A stretch of DNA of 64,000 nt from Pelorhabdus rhamnosifermentans (GCF_018835585.1 NZ_JAHGVE010000008.1:124001-188000), one strand, 5' to 3'. Numbered from the stretch's first letter, positions 8,908 through 16,975 are shown. The notes: a model not told the origin generated them from the sequence alone. Program-made: numbers and translations.

Positions 8908-9750
8908 ATGTATACGACTTTAAAAAGAGTGACAGATAAAGCGATCCGTTTGAATTTTACAGTTGGGGCATTTAATATGCATAATTTAGAAATGCTGCCA
9001 GCAATGATTCGGGCCGCAAAAGACATGGGATCACCAATTATCATTCAGACCAGTGTAGGAACAGCTGAGTATATTGGTTATGGTGTGATTGTAAATGTGT
9101 GTAAACATTTAGCCGAATATGAAAGTACCGAAGTAGTGCTGCATTTAGACCATTGCAATAATTTTGCCGATATACGAAAAGCAATTGATGCTGGCTATTC
9201 TTCTGTCATGTATGATGGTTCATCTTTATGTTTCAAAGAAAATGTGCTGAGAACACAGGAAGTTGTTGAGTATGCTCACACGCGAGACGTATCAGTTGAA
9301 GGCGAATTGGGAGCAATTGGCGGAATAGAAGATGGTGTTGTTGTACAAGAAAGCAAAAAAGCTTATACCAATCCGGAAGATGCAAAGCGCTTTGTTTTTG
9401 AGACGGGTGTTGATGCTTTAGCAGTTGCGGTTGGTACCAATCATGGTCAGTACAAATCAAAGACTGAATTAAACATACCTTTATTAAAAGAAATCCATAA
9501 AACAGTGGACATTCCGCTGGTGATTCATGGCGGAACTGGTGTAAAGGATGAAGACATTCAGCAATGTATCAGGTATGGTGTGCGCAAATTTAATGTAGGA
9601 ACTGAATTGTTAGTCGGGTGGACGAGAGAAGCGGCAAAATTATTTTCGCAAAGTAAAGATAATACTTCATTACGAAAAAATATTGTTCCTTGTAATGAAG
9701 TGGTTGCTGATGTGATTAAACATAAAATTGGCATTTTCCTGAATGCTTAG
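8908..9750 (+). CDS. class II ketose-bisphosphate aldolase (FbaA/GatY/KbaY family)
   Basis: The 280-residue TIM-barrel enzyme carries the zinc ligands HLDHC (about residue 81) and VEGELG, the HGGTG phosphate loop and the NVGTEL motif of class II fructose/tagatose-bisphosphate aldolases. It would cleave a ketose 1,6-bisphosphate to DHAP and glyceraldehyde 3-phosphate. SD GTAGGAGG lies before ATG 8908. With the PTS genes upstream and the kinase downstream it suggests import as sugar phosphate, a second phosphorylation, then aldol cleavage. Fructose- and tagatose-type substrates cannot be told apart by eye. Confidence 0.88.
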   Translation: MYTTLKRVTDKAIRLNFTVGAFNMHNLEMLPAMIRAAKDMGSPIIIQTSVGTAEYIGYGVIVNVCKHLAEYESTEVVLHLDHCNNFADIRKAIDAGYSSVMYDGSSLCFKENVLRTQEVVEYAHTRDVSVEGELGAIGGIEDGVVVQESKKAYTNPEDAKRFVFETGVDALAVAVGTNHGQYKSKTELNIPLLKEIHKTVDIPLVIHGGTGVKDEDIQQCIRYGVRKFNVGTELLVGWTREAAKLFSQSKDNTSLRKNIVPCNEVVADVIKHKIGIFLNA

Positions 9751-9889
9751 AAGACGATTTATTATTTAATATGCAATGCTTTCGGGTTGTTATAAGTCTT
9801 GTCGAACAGACCATATGGCTATGAAATGCCATTGGAAGTTCTTGAAGATATATAATGACCTCTTATTTTGTAAAAGGAGTATTTGTAAA

Positions 9890-10501
9890 ATGCATAAAAA
9901 TCTTATATTACTGACTGGATATCCGGGTACAGGAAAAACATATTTGTGTAATACCATACTTAGTTGGAGAGATTCCTTTGTTGTAGTATCACCGGACGAT
10001 ATTAAAGAGAAATTCTGGGATAAATTTGGATTTAACAATGTAGAAGAAAAAGAAGGGGTCATACAGCTCAGTTGGAATTATTACTATAAAAAAATAGAAA
10101 AAATCATGCAAGAAGAGTCATCCATTATTTCAGATTATCCTTTTAGTGATAAACAGCGACCCAAGATTTCGCTTTTGTCCTCGAAATATGGTTATCGGGT
10201 TATTACTATTCGGTTAATTGGCAATTTGGATATATTATTTGAACGCCAAAAGAAAAGAGATGTTGATCCCAATAGACATGCAGGACATATCCTCAATTGC
10301 TATCACCAGGGAGATACAGTAGATTGCAGAAATGAGGCGGAAGGGTTACTGGACTATAAAGAATTTATAAAACGCTGTCAAACCAGAGGCTATGGAACTT
10401 TTGAATTGGGAGATTTAATTGAAATTGACGTGACGGATTTTGCTTTAGTTGATTATCCTAGCTTGTTGCAGCGTTTAGAAGAAATGCTAGGGAATCGCTG
10501 A
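9890..10501 (+). CDS. P-loop kinase (AAA_33/gluconate-kinase-like)
   Basis: Starting at ATG 9890 (SD AAAAGGAG at 9872-9879) the 203-residue protein opens with a Walker A motif LTGYPGTGKTYLCN and has a likely lid region with QKKRDVDPNRH. This is the pattern of small-molecule kinases related to gluconate and shikimate kinases. As last gene of the PTS operon it may phosphorylate the imported sugar phosphate or a breakdown product before the aldolase step. That role is inference. An upstream in-frame start at 9776 has no SD. Confidence 0.7.
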   Translation: MHKNLILLTGYPGTGKTYLCNTILSWRDSFVVVSPDDIKEKFWDKFGFNNVEEKEGVIQLSWNYYYKKIEKIMQEESSIISDYPFSDKQRPKISLLSSKYGYRVITIRLIGNLDILFERQKKRDVDPNRHAGHILNCYHQGDTVDCRNEAEGLLDYKEFIKRCQTRGYGTFELGDLIEIDVTDFALVDYPSLLQRLEEMLGNR

Positions 10502-10528
10502 ACTATTGTTGAAAATATATTGAAAGGC

Positions 10529-10571
10529 GAGAGAGCGGCTTGTGGATGATGAAGGTCGTTCTCTTGTTTTA
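10529..10571 (+). terminator. terminator after the PTS operon
   Basis: An imperfect stem (GAGAGCGGCTT with AAGGTCGTTCTC) is followed by TTGTTTTAT, 28 bp after the kinase stop. It fits the end of the 4.6-10.5 kb operon. Confidence 0.6.
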
Positions 10572-10957
10572 TACCTGTCTTATAGTGGGAATAAAATATA
10601 AAGAGATATGTGGGGAAATCAACAAACTAGTGTAGCGTCTATTTTGTAAATTAAATTAGTTTAGGATATAAATGCTTTAATTTTATTCCTAGGAGTGTGA
10701 CGGGAACTGTGTAAATGGAATAATTCGCTAAAATCTGTGGGAACCTAAATAATGCTTTTATTCATGCGCAGGATAGGGCAACCCAGAGGTGTGACCCGAG
10801 CGGCGTGTGAGGTTAGGCGAGACGGCGATGCTCAAGAGAGTGTCGTTTTTTTCGCCGCCTTACATGCCAAGGGGACGGGATTGTCGACACTGTAATATAG
10901 AGATGTTGTCAGTAACCCCGAGGCATAAACGGGATGTCAACCCCGTCCTCTTGACAT
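10572..10957. other. gene-free gap with a GC-rich structured segment (10787-10957)
   Basis: No gene is seen. From about 10787 the base composition becomes GC-rich, with several possible stems. Its last part (GGCATAAACGGGATGTCAA-CCCCGTCC, about 10922-10949) closely matches 19229-19259, immediately before a group II intron 5' end. The segment abuts the point where Ku homology begins (about 10958), so it marks a rearrangement junction. Confidence 0.5.
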
Positions 10958-11347
10958 TGTAACAAAGAATATCTAGCTGCATTAAGACCATACCAAAATA
11001 TATTGAGTCTTTCGGTCATGCTATTCTCAGATGAGATTGTTAGCGTTGATGAATTCAATGAAGTACCCGAACAAATAGAGCTCAACAAAAGAGAAGTTGA
11101 TATGGCAAAGCAGCTAGTTGAAACAATTACTATGGAATTTGAGCCGGAGAAATATAAGAATGAGTATTATTATCAGATTTTAAAGATGATTGAAAAGAAA
11201 GCAGAAGGGGAAGTAATTGAATCACAGCCAGCTGCTACAAATCAAGGCAAAGTCCTTGATCTTATGGCTGCGCTTGAAGCAAGTTTGACACAAATAAGGG
11301 GAAAAGAAAAGAAACTAACAAAAAGAAAACTCAAGAAAGAGGCATAA
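10958..11347 (+). pseudogene. C-terminal fragment of the NHEJ protein Ku
   Basis: The frame reads NKEYLAALRPYQNIL ... DEIVSVDEF ... VDMAKQLVETITMEFEPEKY ... KVLDLMAALEASL and a Lys-rich tail, the C-terminal part of a bacterial Ku homodimer subunit that binds DNA ends and recruits LigD. The core beta-barrel (about 150 N-terminal residues) is missing, cut off at the GC-rich junction at 10957. No start with an SD exists; TTG 11003 or ATG 11018 are internal. No ligD is in the window. A functional Ku from this locus is unlikely. Confidence 0.8.
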
Positions 11348-11368
11348 ATTTTGGGCCTCTTTTTTTAT
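11338..11368 (+). terminator. terminator after the Ku fragment
   Basis: AGAGGC (11338-11343) pairs with GCCTCT (11355-11360), followed by a long T-run. It overlaps the last codons of the Ku fragment. Confidence 0.8.
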
Positions 11369-11395
11369 TGCCATTTATTCCAACTTGCTTACCAT

Positions 11396-11434
11396 GAACA
11401 TATGTTCCATAATCATAAAAACAAACATATGTTC
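11396..11434 (+). promoter_or_regulatory. two SOS (LexA/DinR) boxes
   Basis: GAACATATGTTC (11396-11407) matches the Gram-positive LexA consensus GAAC-N4-GTTC exactly. AAACATATGTTC (11423-11434) is a one-mismatch copy. Centres are 27 bp apart. They lie 20-60 bp before the gene at 11456, which is therefore probably DNA-damage inducible. Confidence 0.8.
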
Positions 11435-11455
11435 TAAATAAAGGCGGTATTAAAC

Positions 11456-11686
11456 ATGGGAAAGATATTTGTAAAAATAACAGCAGAGCACGATACGAAT
11501 GGGAAAGTGCGTCCGCTTGAAATGGTGTGGGGTGATGGACGGCGGTTCGCCATTGATCGTATTTTAGATGTTCGGCAGGCAGCTTCATTAAAAGGCGGCG
11601 GATTAGGAATGCGATACACTTGCCGGATATGCAATAAACAAGTGTATTTATTTGATGATGAAGGTCGCTGGTTTATTGAAGTCTAG
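11456..11686 (+). CDS. small conserved protein of unknown function, SOS-controlled
   Basis: The 76-residue protein starts at ATG 11456 after SD AAAGGCGG. It contains RPLEMVWGDGRRFAIDRILD and MRYTCRICNKQVYLF-DEGRWFIE, a beta-rich fold reminiscent of small Firmicute proteins often found beside Y-family polymerase or repair genes (from memory). Two LexA boxes upstream support a repair context. The single CRIC pair is too little for a full zinc site. No catalytic function can be proposed. Confidence 0.75.
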   Translation: MGKIFVKITAEHDTNGKVRPLEMVWGDGRRFAIDRILDVRQAASLKGGGLGMRYTCRICNKQVYLFDDEGRWFIEV

Positions 11687-11748
11687 AGCGATAAACTGAC
11701 CAGCGATAGTTTGAGTGGGGCCCATTTTCATTCACGTGTTAGCTTTAT

Positions 11749-12771
11749 CTATTGTCTTTCAGAATTGATTAGGTCTGCAATGCCTGTTTCTTGAACAATT
11801 TTAGATAATTTCTCGCTATCGGTTAGCCATTTTTCTTCCGACTCTTTAGAATCTAAATAATTAATTTGCAGTCCTAAACTTTCCATTTGTTTTTTAAATT
11901 CAGGTTCATTGATCATTGCGTTCAATCCTTTAACTAATTTCGATTTGATATCAGCAGGTATTTCTTTTGGAACTGCCACTCCATACCAATTACTGAAAGC
12001 AACATCCAGCCCTTGTTCTTTAAATGTTGGTACATCTGCAAGGAGGGGATCATTTAAGCGTTGTGTAGATGTTATTGCTAATGCTCTAACTGAACCGCTT
12101 TTAATTTGTTCCTTAACTGATGCCGGATTAATAAAAACAGCCTGAACATGGTTGCCTAGTAAAGAGGCCATTGCTTCTGACGAACTTTGGAAAGGAACTT
12201 GGGCAAGAACAATATCTGCTGCTTTAGCAAATGTTTCGCCAGAAACGTGGCCTATTGTACCTGCGCCAGCATGAGCAAATTTAACTTGTCCGGGATGTTT
12301 TTTTGCGTATTCAATTAAGTCATTAGTGGTTTTCCATGGTTGGTCAGCTCGGACAGCCATTACTATTGGTAAATCAGAAATTTGTATCAGTGGCTCTAAG
12401 TCGGTTGGGTAATTATATTTAGATATACCGTACAAAGGATGTAGCAATATTTCAATTCCGGTCATTCCGATCGTATAGCCATCCGGATTGGATGTAACTA
12501 ATTGATTCCAACCTGTTGTGCCTGCTCCACCTGGCTTGTTAATAACAATTAATGGCTGTCCTAAATATTTAGGCGCATTCTTTTCCAGAATCCGGGCTAC
12601 CAGATCTAGTCCTGCTCCAGGACCAAATGGTACAATTAAAGTAATAGGTTTATTAGGATATTTCTCTACCTTAGGGGTAATAACTGTCTCGCTTTGCATG
12701 CTTGTACAACCTCCAATCATTGTTGAAATAAGCAAAAAGGCTACCAACATAAATAACGTTTTTTGTCGCAC
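11749..12771 (-). CDS. TctC/Bug-family solute receptor, lipoprotein
   Basis: A 340-residue extracytoplasmic substrate-binding protein of the tripartite tricarboxylate transporter class. It begins at GTG 12771 (SD AAGGAG) with a signal peptide ending in a lipobox (LLISTMIGGC). The mature part has the family's KPITLIVPFGPGAGLDLVAR and VINKPGGAGTTG ligand loops. No tctA or tctB membrane gene is nearby, so it is an orphan receptor, as is common in lineages with expanded TctC sets. The ligand is likely a carboxylate. Two relatives lie at 3804 (dead) and 17605. Confidence 0.9.
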   Translation of the reverse strand: MRQKTLFMLVAFLLISTMIGGCTSMQSETVITPKVEKYPNKPITLIVPFGPGAGLDLVARILEKNAPKYLGQPLIVINKPGGAGTTGWNQLVTSNPDGYTIGMTGIEILLHPLYGISKYNYPTDLEPLIQISDLPIVMAVRADQPWKTTNDLIEYAKKHPGQVKFAHAGAGTIGHVSGETFAKAADIVLAQVPFQSSSEAMASLLGNHVQAVFINPASVKEQIKSGSVRALAITSTQRLNDPLLADVPTFKEQGLDVAFSNWYGVAVPKEIPADIKSKLVKGLNAMINEPEFKKQMESLGLQINYLDSKESEEKWLTDSEKLSKIVQETGIADLINSERQ

Positions 12772-12799
12772 ATAACCATCTCCTTATTTCCAAAATACT

Positions 12800-12860
12800 A
12801 CATTTAATAGGAAATTCCTGCAATTAAATGTAATTTAATATACAATATTGTGTATTTATG
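12800..12860 (-). promoter_or_regulatory. conserved upstream dyads of tctC genes, copy 1
   Basis: CATTTAAT (12801-12808) and ATTAAATG (12823-12830) form a dyad, followed further upstream by TACAATATTGTGTA (12841-12854), itself near-palindromic. The same arrangement precedes the other intact tctC (18656-18711) although coding parts have diverged, so it is likely regulatory: a leader stem and/or operator. Confidence 0.55.
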
Positions 12861-13018
12861 GTAGCTGTTGAATGGTAAGCAGACGAAGCGCCTACTTTGG
12901 CCGTAATGGATGGGGTAGGGACTGTTTTTGTTTTATATTAAAACTAGGTCGGAGAAATTATAAAATAGACATTCTTTTTACAATTATAGTTGTATCATGA
13001 TAATAATAATTTGATGGG

Positions 13019-13110
13019 TATATTATTTTGCTAAAAAATATTTTAATTGTCATAATTTGGTCATATATTTTTGGTATTATGTAACTGTACCTAAAGTCAA
13101 AGACGGCAGG
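13019..13110. repeat. ~92-bp AT-rich repeat, copy B (copy A at 3071-3164)
   Basis: See copy A. Here it precedes the membrane protein, papain-like and tube-like genes. TTGCTA and CATAAT with a 17-bp spacer inside it could be a weak promoter, but the match is poorer in copy A. Confidence 0.8.
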
Positions 13111-13123
13111 TGGTTATGTTAGT

Positions 13124-13219
13124 ATGCTGAGCAAGGATTTCAGTGTAATTACGTGTCTGGCTGAGTTGGCATTGGTCAGGTTCATGACCACCAGATTTCC
13201 CGAAAAAAGCTCTAGATAA
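13124..13219 (+). other. short reading frame, possible gene remnant
   Basis: ATG 13124 to TAA 13219 encodes 31 residues (starting MLSKDFSVITCLAEL). There is no good SD and I do not recognise it. It fills part of the gap between the repeat and the gene at 13253. It may be a remnant. Confidence 0.25.
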
Positions 13220-13252
13220 GTTATCAATTTTTGTTTTTAGGGAGGAACTAAG

Positions 13253-13738
13253 TTGAATGAGTCTCAAAAATGGTATCTTTGCAGGCGAGATATTGGGGTA
13301 ACTTTAGTAATAACTTTGTTTGCATTTCTCACTAATCCCATTATTAGTGCGTATCAAATACTCCATATAAGAGATGACATGGGTATATTAGGAGGACTTA
13401 CTATTACAGTATTCGTTCTTGTAGAATCGTTACTGATTCGTACACAGCATTACTGGAAATGGATTGTCTTATCAACATTTTTTTTCACAGCAGCAGCATA
13501 TATAAGAGGAGGATTTTCTGAGTTTGGCACTGTGTTAAGCACTATAGCTTTCATAATAGCAAATGGTGCAATATTTTTATTGTTATTTGCCATTCCGGCT
13601 TCTGCAATCGTATATTTTCTAAAGAAGAAAATAAAATATGGCTTTAGTTTGGAAAGCATGAAAGACTCCTCAACCATAATTATATTCATTGCTCTTATTT
13701 GGGAATTACTTCCCATTTGGATTATTTTTGGTAAGTAA
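13253..13738 (+). CDS. small integral membrane protein, unknown
   Basis: A TTG start (13253) follows a strong SD GGGAGGA. The 161-residue product has four or five predicted membrane helices (for example GVTLVITLFAFLTNPII and TIAFIIANGAIFLLLFAI) and short charged loops. It belongs to no family I recognise. It is 22 bp upstream of the papain-like gene and probably co-transcribed, so a partner or protective role for that enzyme is possible but unproven. Confidence 0.75.
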   Translation: MNESQKWYLCRRDIGVTLVITLFAFLTNPIISAYQILHIRDDMGILGGLTITVFVLVESLLIRTQHYWKWIVLSTFFFTAAAYIRGGFSEFGTVLSTIAFIIANGAIFLLLFAIPASAIVYFLKKKIKYGFSLESMKDSSTIIIFIALIWELLPIWIIFGK

Positions 13739-13760
13739 AATTGTATGAGGAGGAGCAATT

Positions 13761-14246
13761 TTGGCGGATAGCGATTATTCATTAACGGTTTATATTGCTG
13801 TGAGGGGATGCCCTATGGTGAGAGATGATGAAAGTGCAGCAGACCCAAGCAGTGTAGGTCATATGTGGATTAGCTTGGATGATAATACAACAGGATTAAA
13901 GGAATCATACGGATTTCACCCTACAAAGGAAGGCATGCCGATTTGGTCAGGGGAAGTTAGAACTGACGATCTTCATGCATATACGCAAATTTATTATCAA
14001 AAATCTTTTCCCATTACTAAAGATACGCATGACAACTTACATGATTATTGTCAGATAGCCCGCAAATGTCATACCTTCGGATTTTATTCGGGTATTGGAA
14101 ACGCCTGCGTAGACTTCGCATGGGATGTGATGCACGCTGCCGGAATTCCTATACCAGCTTTAATGTATGTTTTTCCAGTTGTGAAAGATTGGCCGACATG
14201 GAATGCCAGTCTAGTGGATATTGCATATGCAAATTATATGGAATAA
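13761..14246 (+). CDS. putative permuted papain-like hydrolase (effector-like)
   Basis: TTG 13761 follows SD GAGGAGG. The 161-residue protein has no signal peptide. It carries GHMWISLDD (about residue 34) and, later, GNACVDFAWDVMHAAGI (about residue 113). A histidine in a G-H-x-W context preceding an N-x-C motif is the order expected in circularly permuted NlpC/P60-like (LRAT/YaeF-type) folds and in similar domains seen in secreted toxins and amidases. A YGFHP motif between them is also typical of that group, from memory. The product could cleave peptide or ester bonds. It lies between a membrane protein and a tube-like protein, so a delivered effector is an attractive reading. Confidence 0.55.
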   Translation: MADSDYSLTVYIAVRGCPMVRDDESAADPSSVGHMWISLDDNTTGLKESYGFHPTKEGMPIWSGEVRTDDLHAYTQIYYQKSFPITKDTHDNLHDYCQIARKCHTFGFYSGIGNACVDFAWDVMHAAGIPIPALMYVFPVVKDWPTWNASLVDIAYANYME

Positions 14247-14304
14247 ATTTACATAAGATATTTATAAACAACAATTAGATTTGAAAGGTTACGGAGGTTT
14301 TATA

Positions 14305-14736
14305 ATGGGTTTTAAATTATCAGTTGAAGGATCGGACAAAATAAAATTAGGTGTAGATGTAATTCGCTCTGTACATGTGGAAGTAGGTACGCCCAGCGAT
14401 TCAAGAGCTAAGTCTACTGATGTTGCTGCCACAATGTGGGTGACGGGTAAAATCATTTCTACTGAAAGTACGGGCACCTTAAAACTATTTGATTGGTCGT
14501 TAGTTCCAGCACAAAGTTCAGATGCCTATCGCAATGTAATCGTTGAAGTAATTGCCAATGATCTAGTTGTAAGGAGAATACCTTTTTCAAATGCTTTTGT
14601 CATCGATTATAATGAAAGATTTATTGATAGCACGGGTGTTGGTGAATTTGCATTGGTTTTAAGGCAGAAGGCAGATCAACTACATCAGGTGAAGCCTACA
14701 GGTGGTCTAGCATTAGAAGATTCAGCATTGAGCTAG
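14305..14736 (+). CDS. small all-beta tube-like protein, unknown function
   Basis: ATG 14305 is chosen because SD ACGGAGG lies at 14291-14297; an upstream TTG at 14281 lacks one. The 143 residues (MGFKLSVEGSDKIKLGVDVI ...) contain no signal peptide or catalytic motif. Alternating hydrophobic residues suggest a beta-barrel. Relatives in Clostridia are, as I recall, annotated inconsistently (for example membrane-associated protease) and resemble Hcp/tail-tube proteins in size. A truncated copy lies at 3259. It follows the papain-like gene by 58 bp, so the two may work together. Confidence 0.6.
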   Translation: MGFKLSVEGSDKIKLGVDVIRSVHVEVGTPSDSRAKSTDVAATMWVTGKIISTESTGTLKLFDWSLVPAQSSDAYRNVIVEVIANDLVVRRIPFSNAFVIDYNERFIDSTGVGEFALVLRQKADQLHQVKPTGGLALEDSALS

Positions 14737-14816
14737 ACCATTCTAGGGCATTACTTAGAGTACGAAATTCGCATAATATGGCAAGCACCTTGTATAAATT
14801 ATTTGTATTTCTGCAT

Positions 14817-14853
14817 CACCCTCAATCGGTTTATTCCGGTTGGGGGCTTTTTT
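14817..14853 (+). terminator. rho-independent terminator
   Basis: CCCTCAATCGG pairs with CCGGTTGGGGG around a TTTATT loop and is followed by six T. It ends the 13253-14736 unit. The same hairpin core appears inside the 225-bp duplicated blocks. Confidence 0.85.
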
Positions 14854-14952
14854 GATTATTGCAGGACAATAATAAGGCTGTATGGAATTATTTATAAATC
14901 ATAATTTTGTAGCGAAATTATGATTTAATACACATAGTCGGGAAGATGATTT

Positions 14953-15468
14953 ATGCTGGAGAGGATTTGGCAGATAGCAATACATACACCGGTGTGGGTT
15001 TATTTATTGTTGATATACCTAATTATTGTAGGCATAAAAGCTTCTAAAACGCGAGTTACTAAGTTGCAACGTATATTTACTATTCCTACTATTTTAGCAG
15101 TCATGTCAGTAAATACTTTAATGGTAACAATTACTGTTGTAGATTATCTCATTGTTAGTAGTTGGATAATTGCTATACTCATAGGAATTCTATTAGGGTG
15201 GTGGCAAGTGAAGCGTTTAGGTATAAGAGTTGATAAGAAACGCTTACTTATCCAAATTCCGGGGACCTGGAGTACAATGTATATTATAATTGCCATCTTT
15301 GTTACTAAGTACTATTTTGGATATGAACAAGCAACCGATCCAATATTTGCGGAGCAATTAGGACTAAAAGTCAGCATGCTAGCAGTATCCGGAGTGTGTA
15401 CTGGTTTATTTATCGGAAGGTTAATTGGTTATCTTTATCATTTTAAGAACAGCACAGAAGTATATTGA
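14953..15468 (+). CDS. small integral membrane protein (DUF6622-like)
   Basis: A 171-residue protein from ATG 14953 with about five membrane helices. The start HTPVWVYLLLIYLIIVGIK and the later helix-loop LLGWWQVKRLGIRVDKKR recall the DUF6622 family, from memory. The stop overlaps the beginning of a DNA-methylase fossil, so its last residues may have been altered by that junction. Function unknown. Confidence 0.7.
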   Translation: MLERIWQIAIHTPVWVYLLLIYLIIVGIKASKTRVTKLQRIFTIPTILAVMSVNTLMVTITVVDYLIVSSWIIAILIGILLGWWQVKRLGIRVDKKRLLIQIPGTWSTMYIIIAIFVTKYYFGYEQATDPIFAEQLGLKVSMLAVSGVCTGLFIGRLIGYLYHFKNSTEVY

Positions 15469-15576
15469 TCCGTTCGCCGGATCGGGGAAGCTGCTAAGAA
15501 TACAGGAAGACAATTTATTGGAATTGAAAAAGGAAAAGAATATGCTGTTGTAGTAGTAGGGCGGTTAGGGGTATGA
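15461..15576 (+). pseudogene. C-terminal fossil of a DNA methyltransferase
   Basis: The frame YIDPFAGSG at 15461, then after a small frameshift AAKNTGRQFIGIEKGKEYAV, is the SAM-binding C-terminal signature of N4/N6 DNA methylases (DPFxGSGTT..AA...GR.FIGIE). The rest of the gene is missing. It suggests a lost phage- or restriction-derived gene. Confidence 0.7.
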
Positions 15577-15579
15577 CGA

Positions 15580-15617
15580 AGCCCATTCTTAGCAAAACGC
15601 TAGGGATGGGCTTTTTT
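15580..15617 (+). terminator. terminator used as intron insertion site
   Basis: AGCCCATTCTTAGC pairs with GCTAGGGATGGGCT and is followed by six T. The group II intron begins two bases after the T-run, at 15620. Insertion next to terminator hairpins is known for several bacterial group II intron lineages. Confidence 0.8.
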
Positions 15618-15619
15618 GC

Positions 15620-16446
15620 GTGCGCCCAGCATGGGCGCTTACTAGTTGGTGAAAGTCCAATACGGGGGTTGATAGTGCCAACCTTTAGCTCAAGACAAGG
15701 GTGTCCACCGTGAGGTGGAATCTGAAGGAAGTCGGCGGCAAAGCTCCGGTCTGAGGAACACGAACTGCATAGAAGGCATATGTTCGCTGGGTAAGTTTGC
15801 GCAACAAAACGAAGCCCTAAACTATTCGAAGCGGGCAGTGTATATGTAGCAGATAGATGGAGTGAAAGTAAGCGTTCTTACCTGGGGAGATCTGACAGAT
15901 AAGTTGTGGACATGAATTTGAAAACAGCAAACCATGTAGAGATACGTGACTGAATCGTCAGAAGTCAGCAGAGGTCATAGTACCAGAGTGGATATATACA
16001 CCATGGGAAGGACCGAAAAATTCAAGCAAAAACTTAAGAAAATAACCGGGCGAAGCAATGCCATGAGCATGGAGCAAAGAAGTATAAAGCTTCGACAGTG
16101 TATCGTGGGATGGGTGAATTATTTTGGCATGGCCGAAATGAAGGTTATAGCCAAAGCATTGGATGAGTGGCTTCGAAGAAGGATACGAATGTGTTTCTGG
16201 AAACAGTGGAAGAAAATCGGCACAAAACACGATGGTCTTGTGAAACTTGGCCTAGACAACCACAAAGCGTGGGAATACGCCAACACAAGAAAGGGCTACT
16301 GGCGCATAGCCAATAGTCCAATCCTTGCACTGACGCTCACCAATGGATACCTAAAGAAAATTGGTTTTGTAACAATTAGTGAAAGATATTCATTAGTACA
16401 TTAATTCTATTGAACCGCTGTATACCGAACGGTACGTACAGTGGTG
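15620..16446 (+). mobile_element. group II intron 1, internally deleted
   Basis: The 5' end GTGCGCCCAGCATGGGCGC, the block GTGTCCACCGTGAGGTGGAA and AAGTCAGCAGAGGTCATAGT just before the maturase region are typical group II intron RNA landmarks. Domain V is recognisable at about 16412-16446 (ACCGCTGTATACCG-AACGG-TACGTACAGTGGTG). The reverse-transcriptase domain has been deleted, leaving only the maturase end, so the intron cannot move by itself. Its 3' end appears to be interrupted by a second intron starting at 16447. Confidence 0.8.
16003..16404 (+). pseudogene. intron-encoded protein, maturase-domain fragment
   Basis: From ATG 16003 the frame reads KFKQKLKKITGRSNAMSMEQR ... VGWVNYFGMAEMK ... 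ELDEW-like ALDEWLRRRIRMCFWKQWKK and ends ISERYSLVH. This is domain X of a group II intron reverse transcriptase/maturase. The RT palm and fingers (about 300 residues) are absent. Splicing help to related introns is conceivable but retrotransposition is not. Confidence 0.8.
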
Positions 16447-16975
16447 GTGTGCTGCGGAAGGCACATCAGAGATGAGGGAAGGCCCCTCGATGGGGACTGA
16501 ATCAGGCAGACCCATCAAACAACCCTAAGCTGCTGCAATAAAGAGTTGTGGTGGTTAGCATCTAGGGAAAAGGTTGCATTAAAGCAATCATGTGGGATAT
16601 GCGAAGGTGAACGAAAGTGAACCGCTGAAGAAGTATCGATAGCGTAAAACTTTGTCAAAACCTGTTGTTCACCACTAGGCAGGGATAAGAGCAGTAGAAA
16701 ACCTGAGTAGCTGACTGCTTGGCAAACGGTATTAAGGCGGCACGAGCGCATATTGGGCTCTGATGTGAAACACAGGAACCTGCATGACGATGATAAGTGA
16801 AAAGACACAAGTCGCAGAAAGACAAGGTCGAAATAACAAGGCGCAATGCAAGGGCGGAGGTGCTCGTAGTAGCTAAGAAGTTGCTGTAATGGCAATGGAG
16901 CAAAGGGGCACCATCATTCAGCTCGAAAACTGAGAACAACTGTGAGAGCAGGAGGATTTAATATGTCGTAAATTG
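16447..16975 (+). mobile_element. group II intron 2, 5' part only
   Basis: Beginning at about GTGTGCTGCGGAAGGCAC, the sequence follows a different intron class: GTGGTTAGCATCTAGGG, GGCGGCACGAGCGCATATTGG, GAACCTGCATGACG, GGTGCTCGTAGTAG and a final GGAGGATTTAATATG, which is the usual SD and start of its encoded protein. The frame stops after two codons and the rest of the protein and the 3' domains are missing. It sits immediately after domain V of intron 1, a nested (twintron-like) arrangement. Confidence 0.65.

Noticed and set aside
16515-16939. Leftward reading frames of 94-126 codons
   Set aside because: They lie inside a group II intron RNA segment and have no SD or recognisable protein sequence.
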